DNA of 64,000 nt from Pseudomonas sp. S09G 359 (GTDB taxonomy: Bacteria; Pseudomonadota; Gammaproteobacteria; Pseudomonadales; Pseudomonadaceae): contig NZ_CP025263.1 in assembly GCF_002843605.1 (NCBI RefSeq), forward strand, positions 5,237,501-5,301,500, written 5' to 3'. The notes beneath the pieces are model-generated. The model was not told the origin of the DNA, ran no database searches, and saw nothing but the letters and a program-made list of their open reading frames with translations. Shown one piece after another: positions 40,072-49,157 of the stretch (positions are counted from its first letter, which is position 1; the number at the start of each line of letters is the position of its first letter). Made by a program: the position numbers and the translations under genes.

Positions 40072-41130
40072 ATGGAAAACAGACAAGGCAAAGGGCTTTC
40101 ATTTGCCAAGCGTATCTACAGGCCAAGGATCATTGGCACAGCCATGTGCTCGCTGAGTGTGATTGTGGCCCTGTACCCGCTGGCCATGCCTGGCTGGATC
40201 TGGGCGTTGCTGCTGGTCAATGGTTTTGTCTGGCCGCACCTGGCGTATCAGCTGGCAACCCGTGCCAAATTCCCCTACGACGCCGAACAGCGCAACCTGG
40301 TGTATGACGCCCTGTTCAGCGGCTTCTGGGCCGCGACGCTGCAGTTCACTCCCCTGACCACCGTGACCTTGCTGTCGATGGTCGCCATGAACAATGTCGC
40401 CGCCGGCGGCAAACGCATGTTGATACGCGGCGCCCTGGCCCAGGTAGTCGGCGTGGCCCTGGCGGGGTTGCTGTTCGGGCTGCGGTTCAACCCTAGTGTC
40501 AGCCTGGTGCAGGTCTACGCCTGCCTGCCGATGCTGACCCTCTACCCGATGGCCATCGGCATGGTCTGCTATCAATTGGCGATCAAACTGTCGGAACACA
40601 AACGGGCTCTCAGTGCCCTGAGCCGCATCGACAGCCTTACCGGCCTGCTCAATCACGGTTCCTGGAAAGACCTGCTGCACCTCAAGTTCCACAAATGCCA
40701 GCAACAGCAAAGCCACGCCACCATCGCGTTGATCGATATCGATCACTTCAAGCAGATCAATGATTCTCACGGCCACATCGTCGGTGACGCCGTGCTGCGA
40801 CAACTGAGCCTGGAACTGCGGCGCAACCTGCGGGAAAACGACCTGGCCGGGCGTTACGGTGGCGATGAGTTCTGTGTGATTCTGCCGAAAATGCCCCTGG
40901 GGCAGGCCGCGCAGGTCATGGAGCGCATGCGCGTAACCTTCAGCAATTACCGCAACCCGCAAATCCCGGAGCTGCGGGTAAGCCTGAGCATCGGCCTGGC
41001 GGATTTCCAGCCGTTCTTCACGGATGCCGCCATGTGGCTGAATGCAGCGGACCGCGCGCTATATGCCGCCAAAGACACCGGGCGTAACCGGGTGACTACC
41101 AGCGACCAGAGGGTCGCCCATTCCGCCTGA
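40072..41130 (+). CDS. MASE2-GGDEF diguanylate cyclase
   Basis: A 352-residue inner-membrane protein. The amino-terminal MASE2 domain (about residues 12-180) has several hydrophobic segments (SVIVALYPLAMPGWIWALLL, GALAQVVGVALAGLLFG). The GGDEF domain begins near IDSLTGLLNHGSW; the active site is RYGGDEF. The product-inhibition I-site RxxD is present as REND five residues upstream. It should make c-di-GMP and be feedback-inhibited. No EAL domain is present. It is related to AdrA/DgcC. Confidence 0.94.
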   Translation: MENRQGKGLSFAKRIYRPRIIGTAMCSLSVIVALYPLAMPGWIWALLLVNGFVWPHLAYQLATRAKFPYDAEQRNLVYDALFSGFWAATLQFTPLTTVTLLSMVAMNNVAAGGKRMLIRGALAQVVGVALAGLLFGLRFNPSVSLVQVYACLPMLTLYPMAIGMVCYQLAIKLSEHKRALSALSRIDSLTGLLNHGSWKDLLHLKFHKCQQQQSHATIALIDIDHFKQINDSHGHIVGDAVLRQLSLELRRNLRENDLAGRYGGDEFCVILPKMPLGQAAQVMERMRVTFSNYRNPQIPELRVSLSIGLADFQPFFTDAAMWLNAADRALYAAKDTGRNRVTTSDQRVAHSA

Positions 41131-41393
41131 AGTTGTCCTACGACACCTTGTCTGATTTTTCCGCGTCGCGGCCTAAGCAGCATCATAATGCCACCACTCG
41201 TCACCTACCCAGAAAAGGTCCTGCCCCCCAGGCGAACTTCTGCTCAGGCTGATCACTCTTAACCCGTTGTTCCACCCCGCTGTCAGCACATGGAGGCTGA
41301 CAATGAGCACGTCAACCGTATGGCCAATGCCGTACGGGGGCAGGCGCATATACATGGATACTCCCAGCCGCTTGCTTGCCCGAGCCCCCGAAC

Positions 41394-42713
41394 ATGCTAT
41401 TCAACGCCCACAAAAAAACCATCAGCACCTTGCAACATACCCTGGCGCAACAGACCAGCCTGCTGGACGCCATCGAGCGCTCCATGGCAGTGATCGAATT
41501 CGACCTGCAAGGCAACGTGCTGCGGGCCAATGACAACTTCCTCAAGACCCTGCATTACCGCGCCGATCAGGTTGTGGGCCAGCCTCATCGGATGTTCTGC
41601 ACGCCCGCTTTCGCCCGCAGCAGCGAGTACAACCAGTTGTGGTCGAACCTGCGCAATGGCCAGTTCCAATCAGGTACCTTTGAGCGCGTGGCCGGTGACG
41701 GTCAGTCGGTGTGGCTGGAAGCCAGCTATAACCCTGTGCGCGATGACGCAGGCCAGGTGATCAAAGTGGTGAAGTACGCCATGGACGTGACCCCGCGCCT
41801 GCAGGCCGAAAGCGAGGCCAACGCGAAGTTGGAAGCCATCGGCCGGGCAATGGCGGTGATCGAGTTCAACCTCGACGGCACCATCATCACGGCGAACGCA
41901 AACTTTCTGCAGCGCATGGGCTACAGCCTGGCGCAGATCCAGGGCAAGCATCACCGTCTGTTCTGTACCGCAGAACTGGCCAAGAGCACGGCCTACAGTG
42001 ATTTCTGGCGGCGCCTGAACCAGGGCGAGCTGTTCAGCGGCCAATTCGAGCGCGTGGATAAAAACGGCCAGGCCGTCTGGCTCGAAGCCAACTACAACCC
42101 GGTGTACGACGCCAGCGGGCGCCTGTGCAAAGTGGTCAAGTTCGCCTCGGATGTCACCGCACAGGTGCAACAGCATGCAACCGACGCAGCGAGCGCTGCC
42201 CAGGCGTATCACATCTCCCTGAATACCCGGGACATCGCCGAAAAAGGCGCCGATGTGATCCAGCAAAGCGCCATCGGCATGCGCGAAATTGCCGCCGATA
42301 TCGACGGCTCCTCACAACTGATCGCCAAGCTGGGCGAGCGTTCGCAGCAGATCACCACCATCGTCAACACCATTCGCGGCATCGCCGACCAGACCAACTT
42401 GCTGGCCCTGAATGCGGCCATCGAAGCCGCGCGCGCAGGCGAACAAGGGCGTGGGTTTGCCGTGGTGGCCGATGAAGTTCGGCAACTGGCCGCACGCACC
42501 AGCGGCTCGACGGCGGAAATTTCCGGCATGATCGCGATGATCCAGGACGAAACCCGCCAGGCCATCGACAGCATGGACGGCACCCGCGACCGCGCCGCCC
42601 AAGGCGTCGAACTGGCTAACCGCGCCGGTACGGTCATCGTGCAAATTCGCGAAGGCGCCAGCGAGGCGGTACAGGCGGTGAGTGCGTTTGCCAGCGAGCG
42701 TGCCGGCCGCTAA
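41394..42713 (+). CDS. cytosolic PAS-PAS methyl-accepting protein (BdlA-like)
   Basis: A 439-residue soluble chemoreceptor. Two PAS domains (about 18-135 and 145-255) are near-copies, each with a HRMFCTP/HRLFCTA motif and [20 protein letters not shown]. They are followed by a short signalling domain whose hairpin tip is [20 protein letters not shown]. No transmembrane segment is present. The layout matches the biofilm-dispersal regulator BdlA and Aer2-like sensors. It lies about 260 bases after the diguanylate cyclase on the same strand, suggesting a link to c-di-GMP output. Confidence 0.88.
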   Translation: MLFNAHKKTISTLQHTLAQQTSLLDAIERSMAVIEFDLQGNVLRANDNFLKTLHYRADQVVGQPHRMFCTPAFARSSEYNQLWSNLRNGQFQSGTFERVAGDGQSVWLEASYNPVRDDAGQVIKVVKYAMDVTPRLQAESEANAKLEAIGRAMAVIEFNLDGTIITANANFLQRMGYSLAQIQGKHHRLFCTAELAKSTAYSDFWRRLNQGELFSGQFERVDKNGQAVWLEANYNPVYDASGRLCKVVKFASDVTAQVQQHATDAASAAQAYHISLNTRDIAEKGADVIQQSAIGMREIAADIDGSSQLIAKLGERSQQITTIVNTIRGIADQTNLLALNAAIEAARAGEQGRGFAVVADEVRQLAARTSGSTAEISGMIAMIQDETRQAIDSMDGTRDRAAQGVELANRAGTVIVQIREGASEAVQAVSAFASERAGR

Positions 42714-42797
42714 GCAGGGCCCGGGTTATTCATGTGTAAGACAGGTCCTCAGGACTATAGTGAGTCACTGTCTTAACGTTGATGACCCGAGCCCACC

Positions 42798-43316
42798 ATG
42801 ACCCCAGACAAACCTGAAGCCGCCCCCGTCGACCACCTGCGTTTCCACCGCGGCCACGCCCACCTGGCGCCGACCTTCGGCAACGACACCTTCGCCCTCA
42901 AGGCCGAAGCCTTCGCCCGCTTCTTCGGTACACCGACCTTTCTCGGCGCGCAAACCGCGATCGTGATTTTGTGGGTGGTGTTGAACATGACCGGTATCAC
43001 TCATTTCGACGTGTACCCGTTCATCCTGCTCAACCTGGCCTTCAGCTTGCAATCGGCCTACGCCGCGCCCTTGATCCTGCTGGCCCAGACGCGCCAGGCC
43101 GCGCGTGACAAAGCCCAGTCGGACGCCGATGCACAGCACCGCGAAGCCCTGGCCGTGGCGAATACCGAGCGCCAGGCCCAGGCGGCGCAAACCACCAAAC
43201 AGTTGCTGGAACTGCTGGAACAGAACACCCGGCTCACGGAAATGACCAAGCAGCTGACAGAACACATCGAAACCCTGACGTGCGAAATGCATGAGCATTA
43301 CGTGCGAAAAACCTGA
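42798..43316 (+). CDS. DUF1003 membrane protein
   Basis: A 172-residue protein with two hydrophobic segments (TFLGAQTAIVILWVVLNM and PFILLNLAFSLQSAYAAPLI) and the DUF1003 pattern FPFILLN-like / LQSAYAAPLILLAQTRQ. A long charged coiled-coil tail follows (about 105-172). Function is unknown; family members are predicted inner-membrane proteins. It is monocistronic, followed by a REPIN. Confidence 0.88.
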   Translation: MTPDKPEAAPVDHLRFHRGHAHLAPTFGNDTFALKAEAFARFFGTPTFLGAQTAIVILWVVLNMTGITHFDVYPFILLNLAFSLQSAYAAPLILLAQTRQAARDKAQSDADAQHREALAVANTERQAQAAQTTKQLLELLEQNTRLTEMTKQLTEHIETLTCEMHEHYVRKT

Positions 43317-43343
43317 AGCGCTAACACTCCCAAGAAAGCTCCT

Positions 43344-43460
43344 CTGTGGCGAGCGGGCTTGCCCGCGTTGGGGTGCGAAGCACCCCCTTCAGGTTGCTGT
43401 GGTGTGATGGCTGGCTTGGGGCCGCTTCGCAGCCCAACGCGGGCAAGCCCGCTCGCCACA
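43344..43460. repeat. REPIN of the GTGGCGAGCGGGC family
   Basis: The arms TGTGGCGAGCGGGCTTGCCC and GGGCAAGCCCGCTCGCCACA include the inner CGCGTTGGGGTGCGAAGC / GCTTCGCAGCCCAACGCG parts, around a roughly 40-base centre. It is a third REP family in the window. Confidence 0.92.
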
Positions 43461-43468
43461 AGTGCCAA

Positions 43469-44347
43469 TCAAGGCAACCGGATCTGCCGGCCCAGTTCCT
43501 CAAACAAAGTGACTACCGAGCGCAACGCTCGGCAATCGGGACGCGTCAACAACCATAGCGCCGTGTCGTGCCCTGCCAACGCAGGGCCCAGCGGTTGCAG
43601 CATGTCGTCCAACAGAAAATCCGGTAGCGCCGCCACCCCCAGCCCTGCCCGCACCAATTCGGTCACCGACAACATGCTGTTACAGCGATAACTGGGGCGC
43701 ACGCCCGGCAAGTGCTCGCGGCGCCAGACGACCGTGGGGTGGTCGGGCAGGAAGTCATCCGGCGCGATCCAGGCCAGGTCGGCCAGCTCAACGCCCGGGT
43801 GGCGGCGAACATACTCACCACTGGCGCAGACTTGGTACGACACAGTGCCAAGGCAGCGTCCTACGAGATGCTCCGGAGGGGTCTTGGTCAGGCGCAGGGC
43901 GATGTCGGCATCGCGCCGGCTGAGGTTGGCGAAATCATTCGACGTGCTCAGTTCCAGGGTCAACGCCGGGTAATCCGGCATGAAGTGCGCCAGGGCCGGC
44001 AACAGCAGGCCTTGCAACACCGAGTCGGTGCAGGTGAGGCGCACCGTGCCGCTGATCACCTCACCGCCCTGCTCCACCCCCACCCGCGCGGCTTCCAGGG
44101 CTTGCTCCGCCTGTTCGGCCTGCTGCGCCAGGGTGCTGGCTAAACCGGTGGGCAAGTAGCCGGCACGGCTTTTTTCAAACAACGTCTGGCCCAATGCCGC
44201 CTCCAGGCGCCGGACCGCACGGAACACCGTGGACACGTCCACCCGCAACAGCGCCGCCGCCCGCGCCAGGGTGCCACCCCGCACCAGCGCGAGGATCAGC
44301 GACAGGTCAGGATAGTCAATTTGATAGTGCGTGGCTGCATTGAGCAT
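43469..44347 (-). CDS. LysR-family transcriptional regulator
   Basis: A 292-residue LysR regulator. The winged HTH is at residues about 10-65 (LSLILALVRGGTLARAAALL, VDVSTVFRAVRRLEAALGQ) and the effector domain follows (GTVRLTCTDSVLQGLLLPAL). It is divergent from the glutaminase-like/ABM pair and likely controls it via the intergenic direct repeats. The start is MLNAATHYQIDYPD; a longer in-frame start would cover the operator and the neighbour. Confidence 0.92.
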   Translation of the reverse strand: MLNAATHYQIDYPDLSLILALVRGGTLARAAALLRVDVSTVFRAVRRLEAALGQTLFEKSRAGYLPTGLASTLAQQAEQAEQALEAARVGVEQGGEVISGTVRLTCTDSVLQGLLLPALAHFMPDYPALTLELSTSNDFANLSRRDADIALRLTKTPPEHLVGRCLGTVSYQVCASGEYVRRHPGVELADLAWIAPDDFLPDHPTVVWRREHLPGVRPSYRCNSMLSVTELVRAGLGVAALPDFLLDDMLQPLGPALAGHDTALWLLTRPDCRALRSVVTLFEELGRQIRLP

Positions 44348-44354
44348 GTGGGTA

Positions 44355-44384
44355 AACGCCAATATTGATTGCGTGAACGCCAAT
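44355..44384. promoter_or_regulatory. direct-repeat operator between LysR and GATase genes
   Basis: AACGCCAAT occurs twice (44355-44363 and 44376-44384), exactly 21 bases apart, that is two helical turns. The central sequence CAATATTG is palindromic. CTATAG immediately after could be the -10 of the GATase gene. Likely LysR binding, by inference. Confidence 0.5.
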
Positions 44385-44427
44385 CTATAGTGGCCGCCAG
44401 GACACAACAAGTCATGGGACGCCTTTG

Positions 44428-45135
44428 ATGAACGCCACTGCTCTGCGCCTCGCCCTGATCGGCGACTACAACCCCGATGTGACCGCACACCAAGCGATTC
44501 CCATCGCCGTGCAGCAGGCCGCCGACCACCTTGGCCTGACGGTTCACCTGCACTGGCTCGACACCGACACCCTCACACCCGCCACTGAATTGCACGGCTT
44601 CGACGGTTTCTGGTGCGTGCCCGCCAGCCCCTACCGCGACACCGAGGGCGCCCTGCGCGCGATCCGTTTTGCCCGCGAGCAACAGCGCCCCTTCCTCGGT
44701 ACCTGCGGCGGGTTTCAGCACGCGATGTTGGAATATGCCCGCAACGTATTGGGCTGGGCCGATGCCGAACATGGCGAGCTTGCCCCGCAGGCCAAGCGCG
44801 CAATCATCACCCCCCTGAGTTGCGCCTTGGTGGAAGCGACCGGCACCCTACGTTTAATGCCCTACACACGTATCGCCGACGCCTACGGCACCTTGGACCT
44901 GCATGAAGGTTATCGCTGCAGCTACGGGGTAAACCCGCAATTCCTCGACGCGTTGCTGGCGGGTGACTTGATCCCCAGCGGCCACGACGCGGCGGGCGAG
45001 CTGCGCGCGGCGGAATTGCTGGACCATCCGTTTTTCGTCACCACCTTGTTCCAACCCGAACGCGCCGCGCTCAAGGGCATCACGCCACCGCTGGTGATTG
45101 CCCTGCTCAAGGCCTGCCAGGCGCAGTCGATATGA
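44428..45135 (+). CDS. CTP-synthase-C-terminal-like glutamine amidotransferase homologue
   Basis: A 235-residue class I glutaminase-like protein. The nucleophile elbow FLGTCGGFQHAMLEYAR (Cys93) is intact and like that of CTP synthase. The catalytic His-Glu motif, FHPE in CTP synthase, reads FQPE here (TTLFQPERA), so the catalytic His is replaced by Gln. It corresponds to the family named CTP synthase C-terminal region-related protein, whose function is unknown. The ATG at 44428 was chosen over the adjacent TTG. Its stop overlaps the next gene by four bases. Confidence 0.85.
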   Translation: MNATALRLALIGDYNPDVTAHQAIPIAVQQAADHLGLTVHLHWLDTDTLTPATELHGFDGFWCVPASPYRDTEGALRAIRFAREQQRPFLGTCGGFQHAMLEYARNVLGWADAEHGELAPQAKRAIITPLSCALVEATGTLRLMPYTRIADAYGTLDLHEGYRCSYGVNPQFLDALLAGDLIPSGHDAAGELRAAELLDHPFFVTTLFQPERAALKGITPPLVIALLKACQAQSI

Positions 45136-45455
45136 TCGCCAACACACCCACCCCGCCCTACTACGCCGTGATTTTCACCTCCCTGCGCACCGACGGTGAC
45201 CAAGGCTACGGCCAAGCCGCCACCCGCATGCTCGAACTGGCGCGGCAACAACCGGGGTTTCTTGGCGTGGAATCGGCGCGCGAGGATGGCCTGGGCATTA
45301 CCGTGTCGTACTGGGAAAGCGAGGCGGCGATCCTGGCCTGGAAGCAGCAGGCCGAACACCGTGCGGTGCGCGAGCAAGGACGCGCCACCTGGTACTCGGC
45401 GTTTCAGACGCGGGTGTGCAAAGTGGAGCGGGCATACGCTTTCGCGAGCGAGTAA
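45132..45455 (+). CDS. antibiotic-biosynthesis-monooxygenase (ABM) domain protein
   Basis: A 107-residue ferredoxin-like ABM protein. YYAVIFTSLRTD, ARQQPGFLGVESAR, GITVSYWESEAAILAWKQQ and EHRAVREQGRATWY are the usual ABM landmarks of heme-degrading or quinol-oxidising members. It overlaps the glutaminase-like gene by ATGA and is presumably cotranscribed and coupled. The role is unknown. Confidence 0.88.
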   Translation: MIANTPTPPYYAVIFTSLRTDGDQGYGQAATRMLELARQQPGFLGVESAREDGLGITVSYWESEAAILAWKQQAEHRAVREQGRATWYSAFQTRVCKVERAYAFASE

Positions 45456-45477
45456 CCCTGCATGTGTTTCGAGCAGG

Positions 45478-45802
45478 CTCGTTGTGGCACCAGGCTTTCT
45501 GTAGCAAGCAGGGTATGTGGCACCAGGCTTTCTGTGGCAAGCAGGGTATGTGGCAAGCAGACTTGTTGTGGCAAGCAGGCTTGTTGTGGCGAGCGGGCTT
45601 GCCCGCGTTGGGGTGCGAAGCAGCCCCAAAACCAGCGCTCGCGGTGTATCTGAAATACCGAGGGGTGTGAATGGGGGGCGCTTCGCACCCCAACGCGGGC
45701 AAGCCCGCTCGCCACAGAAAGCCTGCTTGTCACCGAAGCCTGCTTGCCACCGAAAGCCCGCTCCCCACAACAGGCCCGCTCACCACAACAAGCCTGCTCG
45801 CA
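45478..45802. repeat. REPIN embedded in degenerate REP-end tandem repeats
   Basis: A complete GTGGCGAGCGGGC-family REPIN (about 45586-45717) is flanked on the left by four or five partial units, such as GTGGCACCAGGCTTTCTGT, GTGGCAAGCAGACTTGTT and GTGGCAAGCAGGCTTGTT. On the right are mirrored units, such as GAAAGCCTGCTTGTCACC and GAAGCCTGCTTGCCACC. The whole is an extended imperfect inverted repeat filling the gap between two convergent genes. Confidence 0.85.
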
Positions 45803-45809
45803 GCACTTA

Positions 45810-46133
45810 CTAGCTCACCAAACTACGCAACGCACTGATCTGCGGGATCTCTACCCGCCGCATATACGCGCGCAGCGGCTCGGTGATGTTGATGCGTTCG
45901 TCGATATTCTGGTCGAGCAGCAACTGGATTCGCTCACGCGACAGGGTCATGGTTTGCTCGGGGGCCGGCAGCCAGACGAATTCGGCAGTGGGGATGATGC
46001 CGTCATCGGCCACGTCCATGCCGAACGAGTCTTCGCTGAAACGCACGATGTACTGGCCGGTCTTGCGGTTCAGGCCAACAAAGCCGTGGAGCTGGTCGGC
46101 GGCCTGGCAGATAAGTTCGGAAGTGATGCGCAT
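45810..46133 (-). CDS. hypothetical protein
   Basis: A 107-residue protein I do not recognise. It starts MRITSELICQAADQLHGFVG and includes NRKTGQYIVRFSEDSFGMDV, then LSRERIQLLLDQNIDERINI and a basic LRAYMRRVEI. No signal peptide, transmembrane segment or metal motif is seen. Codon use is ordinary, supporting a real gene. It is convergent with the ABM gene across the REP cluster and divergent from glpQ. Confidence 0.75.
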   Translation of the reverse strand: MRITSELICQAADQLHGFVGLNRKTGQYIVRFSEDSFGMDVADDGIIPTAEFVWLPAPEQTMTLSRERIQLLLDQNIDERINITEPLRAYMRRVEIPQISALRSLVS

Positions 46134-46365
46134 GGTAAACCTCACTGAAAAGTCCTACAGGGACTGGAAAGATGGTTTACACGCGTGGCAGAAAGTACTG
46201 TCCTCTAACGGGGCAGCTTCGGCCAAGAGTACTGCAATGCACCGAAAAAAAACCGAGAAAATTGGCCCGCGCGCACGTTAATGTCGGTTTGGTGATAGCG
46301 CCTTTCGCAATCAATTGTTAAAAAGGAGGCCTTCTCAAAGCTACCTCCACGAAAGGACTTCGCAT

Positions 46366-47493
46366 ATGCCTGTCACGTTTACCAAGAGCGCCTTGCTGCT
46401 GGCCCTGATGCTCGGCCTCGGCCAGGCGCAGGCTGCCGACCCGATCAGCCCGGCTGAATTGGCAACAAACGAAGGCATCCCCTACCCTGCCGTGATCGCG
46501 CACCGTGGTGCTTCCTACGATGCGCCCGAGTCCACCGCCGCGGCCTACAAGGTTGCACGCGACCTGGGCGCCGACTACCTGGAAATGGACCTGCAGCGCA
46601 GCAAGGACGGCGTGCTCTTTGCCCTGCACGATAACAACCTGCAGCGCACCACCGACGTGGCCACCAAGTTCCCTGAGCGCAAAGATGCGCCGGCCAACGA
46701 GTTCACCTGGAAAGAACTGCAAACCCTCGACGCCGGCAGCTGGTTCAACGCCGCCTACCCGGACCGTGCGCGACCAGGTTTCGTGGGCCTGAAAATCCAG
46801 AGCCTGGACGACATCATCAAGATCGCCGAAGGCAACCCCCAGCATAAACCCGGCCTGTACATCGAAACCAAAGAACCCAAGCAATTCCCGGGCATCGAAG
46901 CCGACCTGAAAAACAAGCTGTTGGATAAAGGCTGGCTGAGTTCTGCCGGCTCCAAGCTGGGCAAGAGCAACACCGGCGTCGGCCAAGGCAAGGGCCGCGT
47001 GGTGCTGCAAACCTTCGAGACTGCGAGCTTGAAAGAGCTGCAGAAAGAAATGCCGAACACGCCGAAAATCCTCTTGCTGTGGGTGGGTGCAGGCAGCATC
47101 GAACCTAAATCCACGCAGACTTTCGCCGAATCCGGCGAACCGACCAAGGCCGCCTACTACGCCAAGCAAGAGCCGAAAGACGCCGCCGAGTTCGAAAAAT
47201 GGGTGGACGAAGCCAAGAGCCTCGGCGCCATCGGCACCGGCCCATCGGCTGAGCTGACCGACCACGGCGACCAGAGCTACACCGACCTGGTGAAGCCTGA
47301 AATGAACCAGCTGACCCACGACAAAGGCCTGCTGGTGCACGTCTACACCGTGGACGAGCCGGTGGATTTCGACAAGGTGATGAAAGCCGGCGTCGACGGT
47401 ATCTTCACCAACCGCGCTGCCGAACTGCTGAAGTTCTACAAGCGCTGGCCGTCGTCCAGCGTGCAAGACCTGCTGAACGACCATAAGTACTGA
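46366..47493 (+). CDS. glpQ: periplasmic glycerophosphodiester phosphodiesterase
   Basis: A 375-residue GDPD enzyme hydrolysing deacylated phospholipids to glycerol-3-phosphate and an alcohol. A signal peptide (residues 1-23, ending GQAQA) directs it to the periplasm. Catalytic motifs PAVIAHRGAS (His-Arg) and DYLEMDLQRSKDG (Glu/Asp metal ligands), then ALHDNNLQRTT, are intact. The length matches GlpQ. The start is the ATG at MPVTFTKS. Its 3' end overlaps the beginning of the AraC-type frame. Confidence 0.95.
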   Translation: MPVTFTKSALLLALMLGLGQAQAADPISPAELATNEGIPYPAVIAHRGASYDAPESTAAAYKVARDLGADYLEMDLQRSKDGVLFALHDNNLQRTTDVATKFPERKDAPANEFTWKELQTLDAGSWFNAAYPDRARPGFVGLKIQSLDDIIKIAEGNPQHKPGLYIETKEPKQFPGIEADLKNKLLDKGWLSSAGSKLGKSNTGVGQGKGRVVLQTFETASLKELQKEMPNTPKILLLWVGAGSIEPKSTQTFAESGEPTKAAYYAKQEPKDAAEFEKWVDEAKSLGAIGTGPSAELTDHGDQSYTDLVKPEMNQLTHDKGLLVHVYTVDEPVDFDKVMKAGVDGIFTNRAAELLKFYKRWPSSSVQDLLNDHKY

Positions 47494-48148
47494 GTGGTCC
47501 GGGCGCCTGTGGCTGGGCCGTGACTACGGCCTGATCCACGGCGAGCTGGGGCGTACCGCGCCCCATGCGCACTACGCCCATCAGTTGCTGTTCGCCCCGG
47601 GCGGGCCGGTCACGGTCAGCCTCGATGGCCGTGTGATCACGGCCCATCGCCTGTTTATCCCTTCGCGACAGCCCCACGCCATTCTCGATGCCGAAGGTGA
47701 CGTGTGGGTGCTGTATGCCGAACCGATCGTCTTTGCTGCCGAGCCTTTGCAGGCCTTGCTGGCTAACGACGAGTTATCCCTGGCTACCCTCCAACACCTG
47801 CCACGCCGGCGCCTCGACGACCCGCGCCTCGAACGCGCGCTGACCACCCTCGACCACCACCTCAGTGGCAAGGTGTCAGCCCAGGCCCTGGCCGAGGCGG
47901 CCCACCTGTCATTGAGCCAGCTGGAGCGCCTGTTCACCCATCAACTCGGCATGCCCGTGCGCCGCCTGGTGCTGTGGCGCCGGTTGCGCGTAGCCGTGCA
48001 ATTGGCCCTGGCCGGCAACACCTTGACCGAGGCCGCCCATGGCGCGGGCTTTGCCGACTCGGCGCATTTTTCACGGACCATGAAGCAGCTGTTCGGTGTC
48101 ACTGCCGGGGCGTCGTTGCGCCAGCTGGATGTGCAGTGCCTAACGTAG
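47483..48148 (+). CDS. AraC-family regulator with no standard start codon
   Basis: Coding sequence typical of cupin-AraC regulators begins at or before LWLGRDYGLIHGELG and continues TAPHAHYAHQLLFAPGG. The carboxyl AraC domain shows LAEAAHLSLSQLERLFTHQL and EAAHGAGFADSAHFSRTMK. The frame is open back to a stop at 47474, with no ATG, GTG or TTG before 47585. ATA at 47483 (reading MSTEWSGR if used as start) sits exactly where an ATG overlapping the glpQ end would be expected. Either ATA is used, translation begins at an internal TTG (47585), or the gene is a start-codon mutant. Full length from ATA is 221 residues. Confidence 0.75.
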   Translation: MSTEWSGRLWLGRDYGLIHGELGRTAPHAHYAHQLLFAPGGPVTVSLDGRVITAHRLFIPSRQPHAILDAEGDVWVLYAEPIVFAAEPLQALLANDELSLATLQHLPRRRLDDPRLERALTTLDHHLSGKVSAQALAEAAHLSLSQLERLFTHQLGMPVRRLVLWRRLRVAVQLALAGNTLTEAAHGAGFADSAHFSRTMKQLFGVTAGASLRQLDVQCLT

Positions 48149-49003
48149 CTCATCCGGCACGCGCGGTTCTTTGCCCAGCTGCGCGGGCATAAACGGATCG
48201 CGCAACTGCGCCGCATACCCCAGCGGAAAATCCGGCCGGCTGCCAATCCCCAGATCCCCTGGCCCCATGCGATAGCCCGCACGGTAGAACGCCGTTCCCA
48301 GCAGCCAATCCCACAGGTTGAAAAACAGCCCGAAATTCACGTCCCCGGCGCGCCCGTACTTCATATGATGAAAGCGATGCACCGGCGCCCAGGCGAACAC
48401 CCAACGCAGCGGCCCCAGGCGCATATCCACATTGGAATGCTGCAACAGCAACTGCAGGGCGATGGCCAGCGCCAGCAGCTCTGCCACATCCAGCGGTATG
48501 CCCAGCAGGATCAGCGGCAGCAGGCCGACCGTGGCTTCCAGCATCTGGTGCAACGGGTGCTTCATCAAACCGTTGAACCCATAGAGCCGCTGCACACTGT
48601 GATGCACCGCGTGCAAACGCCAGAGGGGCGCGCTGCGGTGGCTGGCGTAATGCATCAGGGTAATGCCCGCGTCGGCGAGCACGATGGCCAGCAGCAATTG
48701 CTGCCACAACGGCCAGCCCCGGGGCCAGATGCCCTCGAACGCCAACAGCGCGGTCAGCCCTGGCAGTATCAGCAGGCCCAACGCATTAAGGCTTTCGTTG
48801 ACCAGCGCGTGGAGGGTGTCGCGTCGGCGGTCGCCCAGGCTTTGATTCCACTGCGGCTCATAGGGCAGCCATTGCTCCGCGAGGAACGACACCGCGACCG
48901 CCACCGCAAACACCAGTAACAGCCAGGTCGGCTGCCACAGGCCACAGCCGATAAACCCCAGCAGAAATGCAGGCGCATAGATCCAACTCACAAAGCGTTT
49001 CAT
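48140..49003 (-). CDS. fatty acid hydroxylase / sterol desaturase family protein
   Basis: A 287-residue integral-membrane di-iron protein. Histidine boxes HYASH, LHAVHHS and HRFHHMKYG are present in order, as in the FA_hydroxylase family, together with a histidine in HSNVDMR. Four or more hydrophobic segments (for example LLLVFAVAVAVSFLAEQWL and LLGIPLDVAELLALAIAL) place it in the inner membrane. The lipid substrate is not deducible. Its 3' end overlaps the convergent AraC gene by nine bases. Confidence 0.9.
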   Translation of the reverse strand: MKRFVSWIYAPAFLLGFIGCGLWQPTWLLLVFAVAVAVSFLAEQWLPYEPQWNQSLGDRRRDTLHALVNESLNALGLLILPGLTALLAFEGIWPRGWPLWQQLLLAIVLADAGITLMHYASHRSAPLWRLHAVHHSVQRLYGFNGLMKHPLHQMLEATVGLLPLILLGIPLDVAELLALAIALQLLLQHSNVDMRLGPLRWVFAWAPVHRFHHMKYGRAGDVNFGLFFNLWDWLLGTAFYRAGYRMGPGDLGIGSRPDFPLGYAAQLRDPFMPAQLGKEPRVPDELR

Positions 49004-49157
49004 CCGAGTCTCCCTTTAGGTGAGGCCCCAGCATGAAAACTTTCGTACCCGGCGGATTGAACGAACTGCGCAACTGCTTGAACTAATTAAGCATGAATTA
49101 AGTTGCAATGAATAACCTGAGCCCACTTAAACAGCTCACCGAAAAAGGAAACACACC

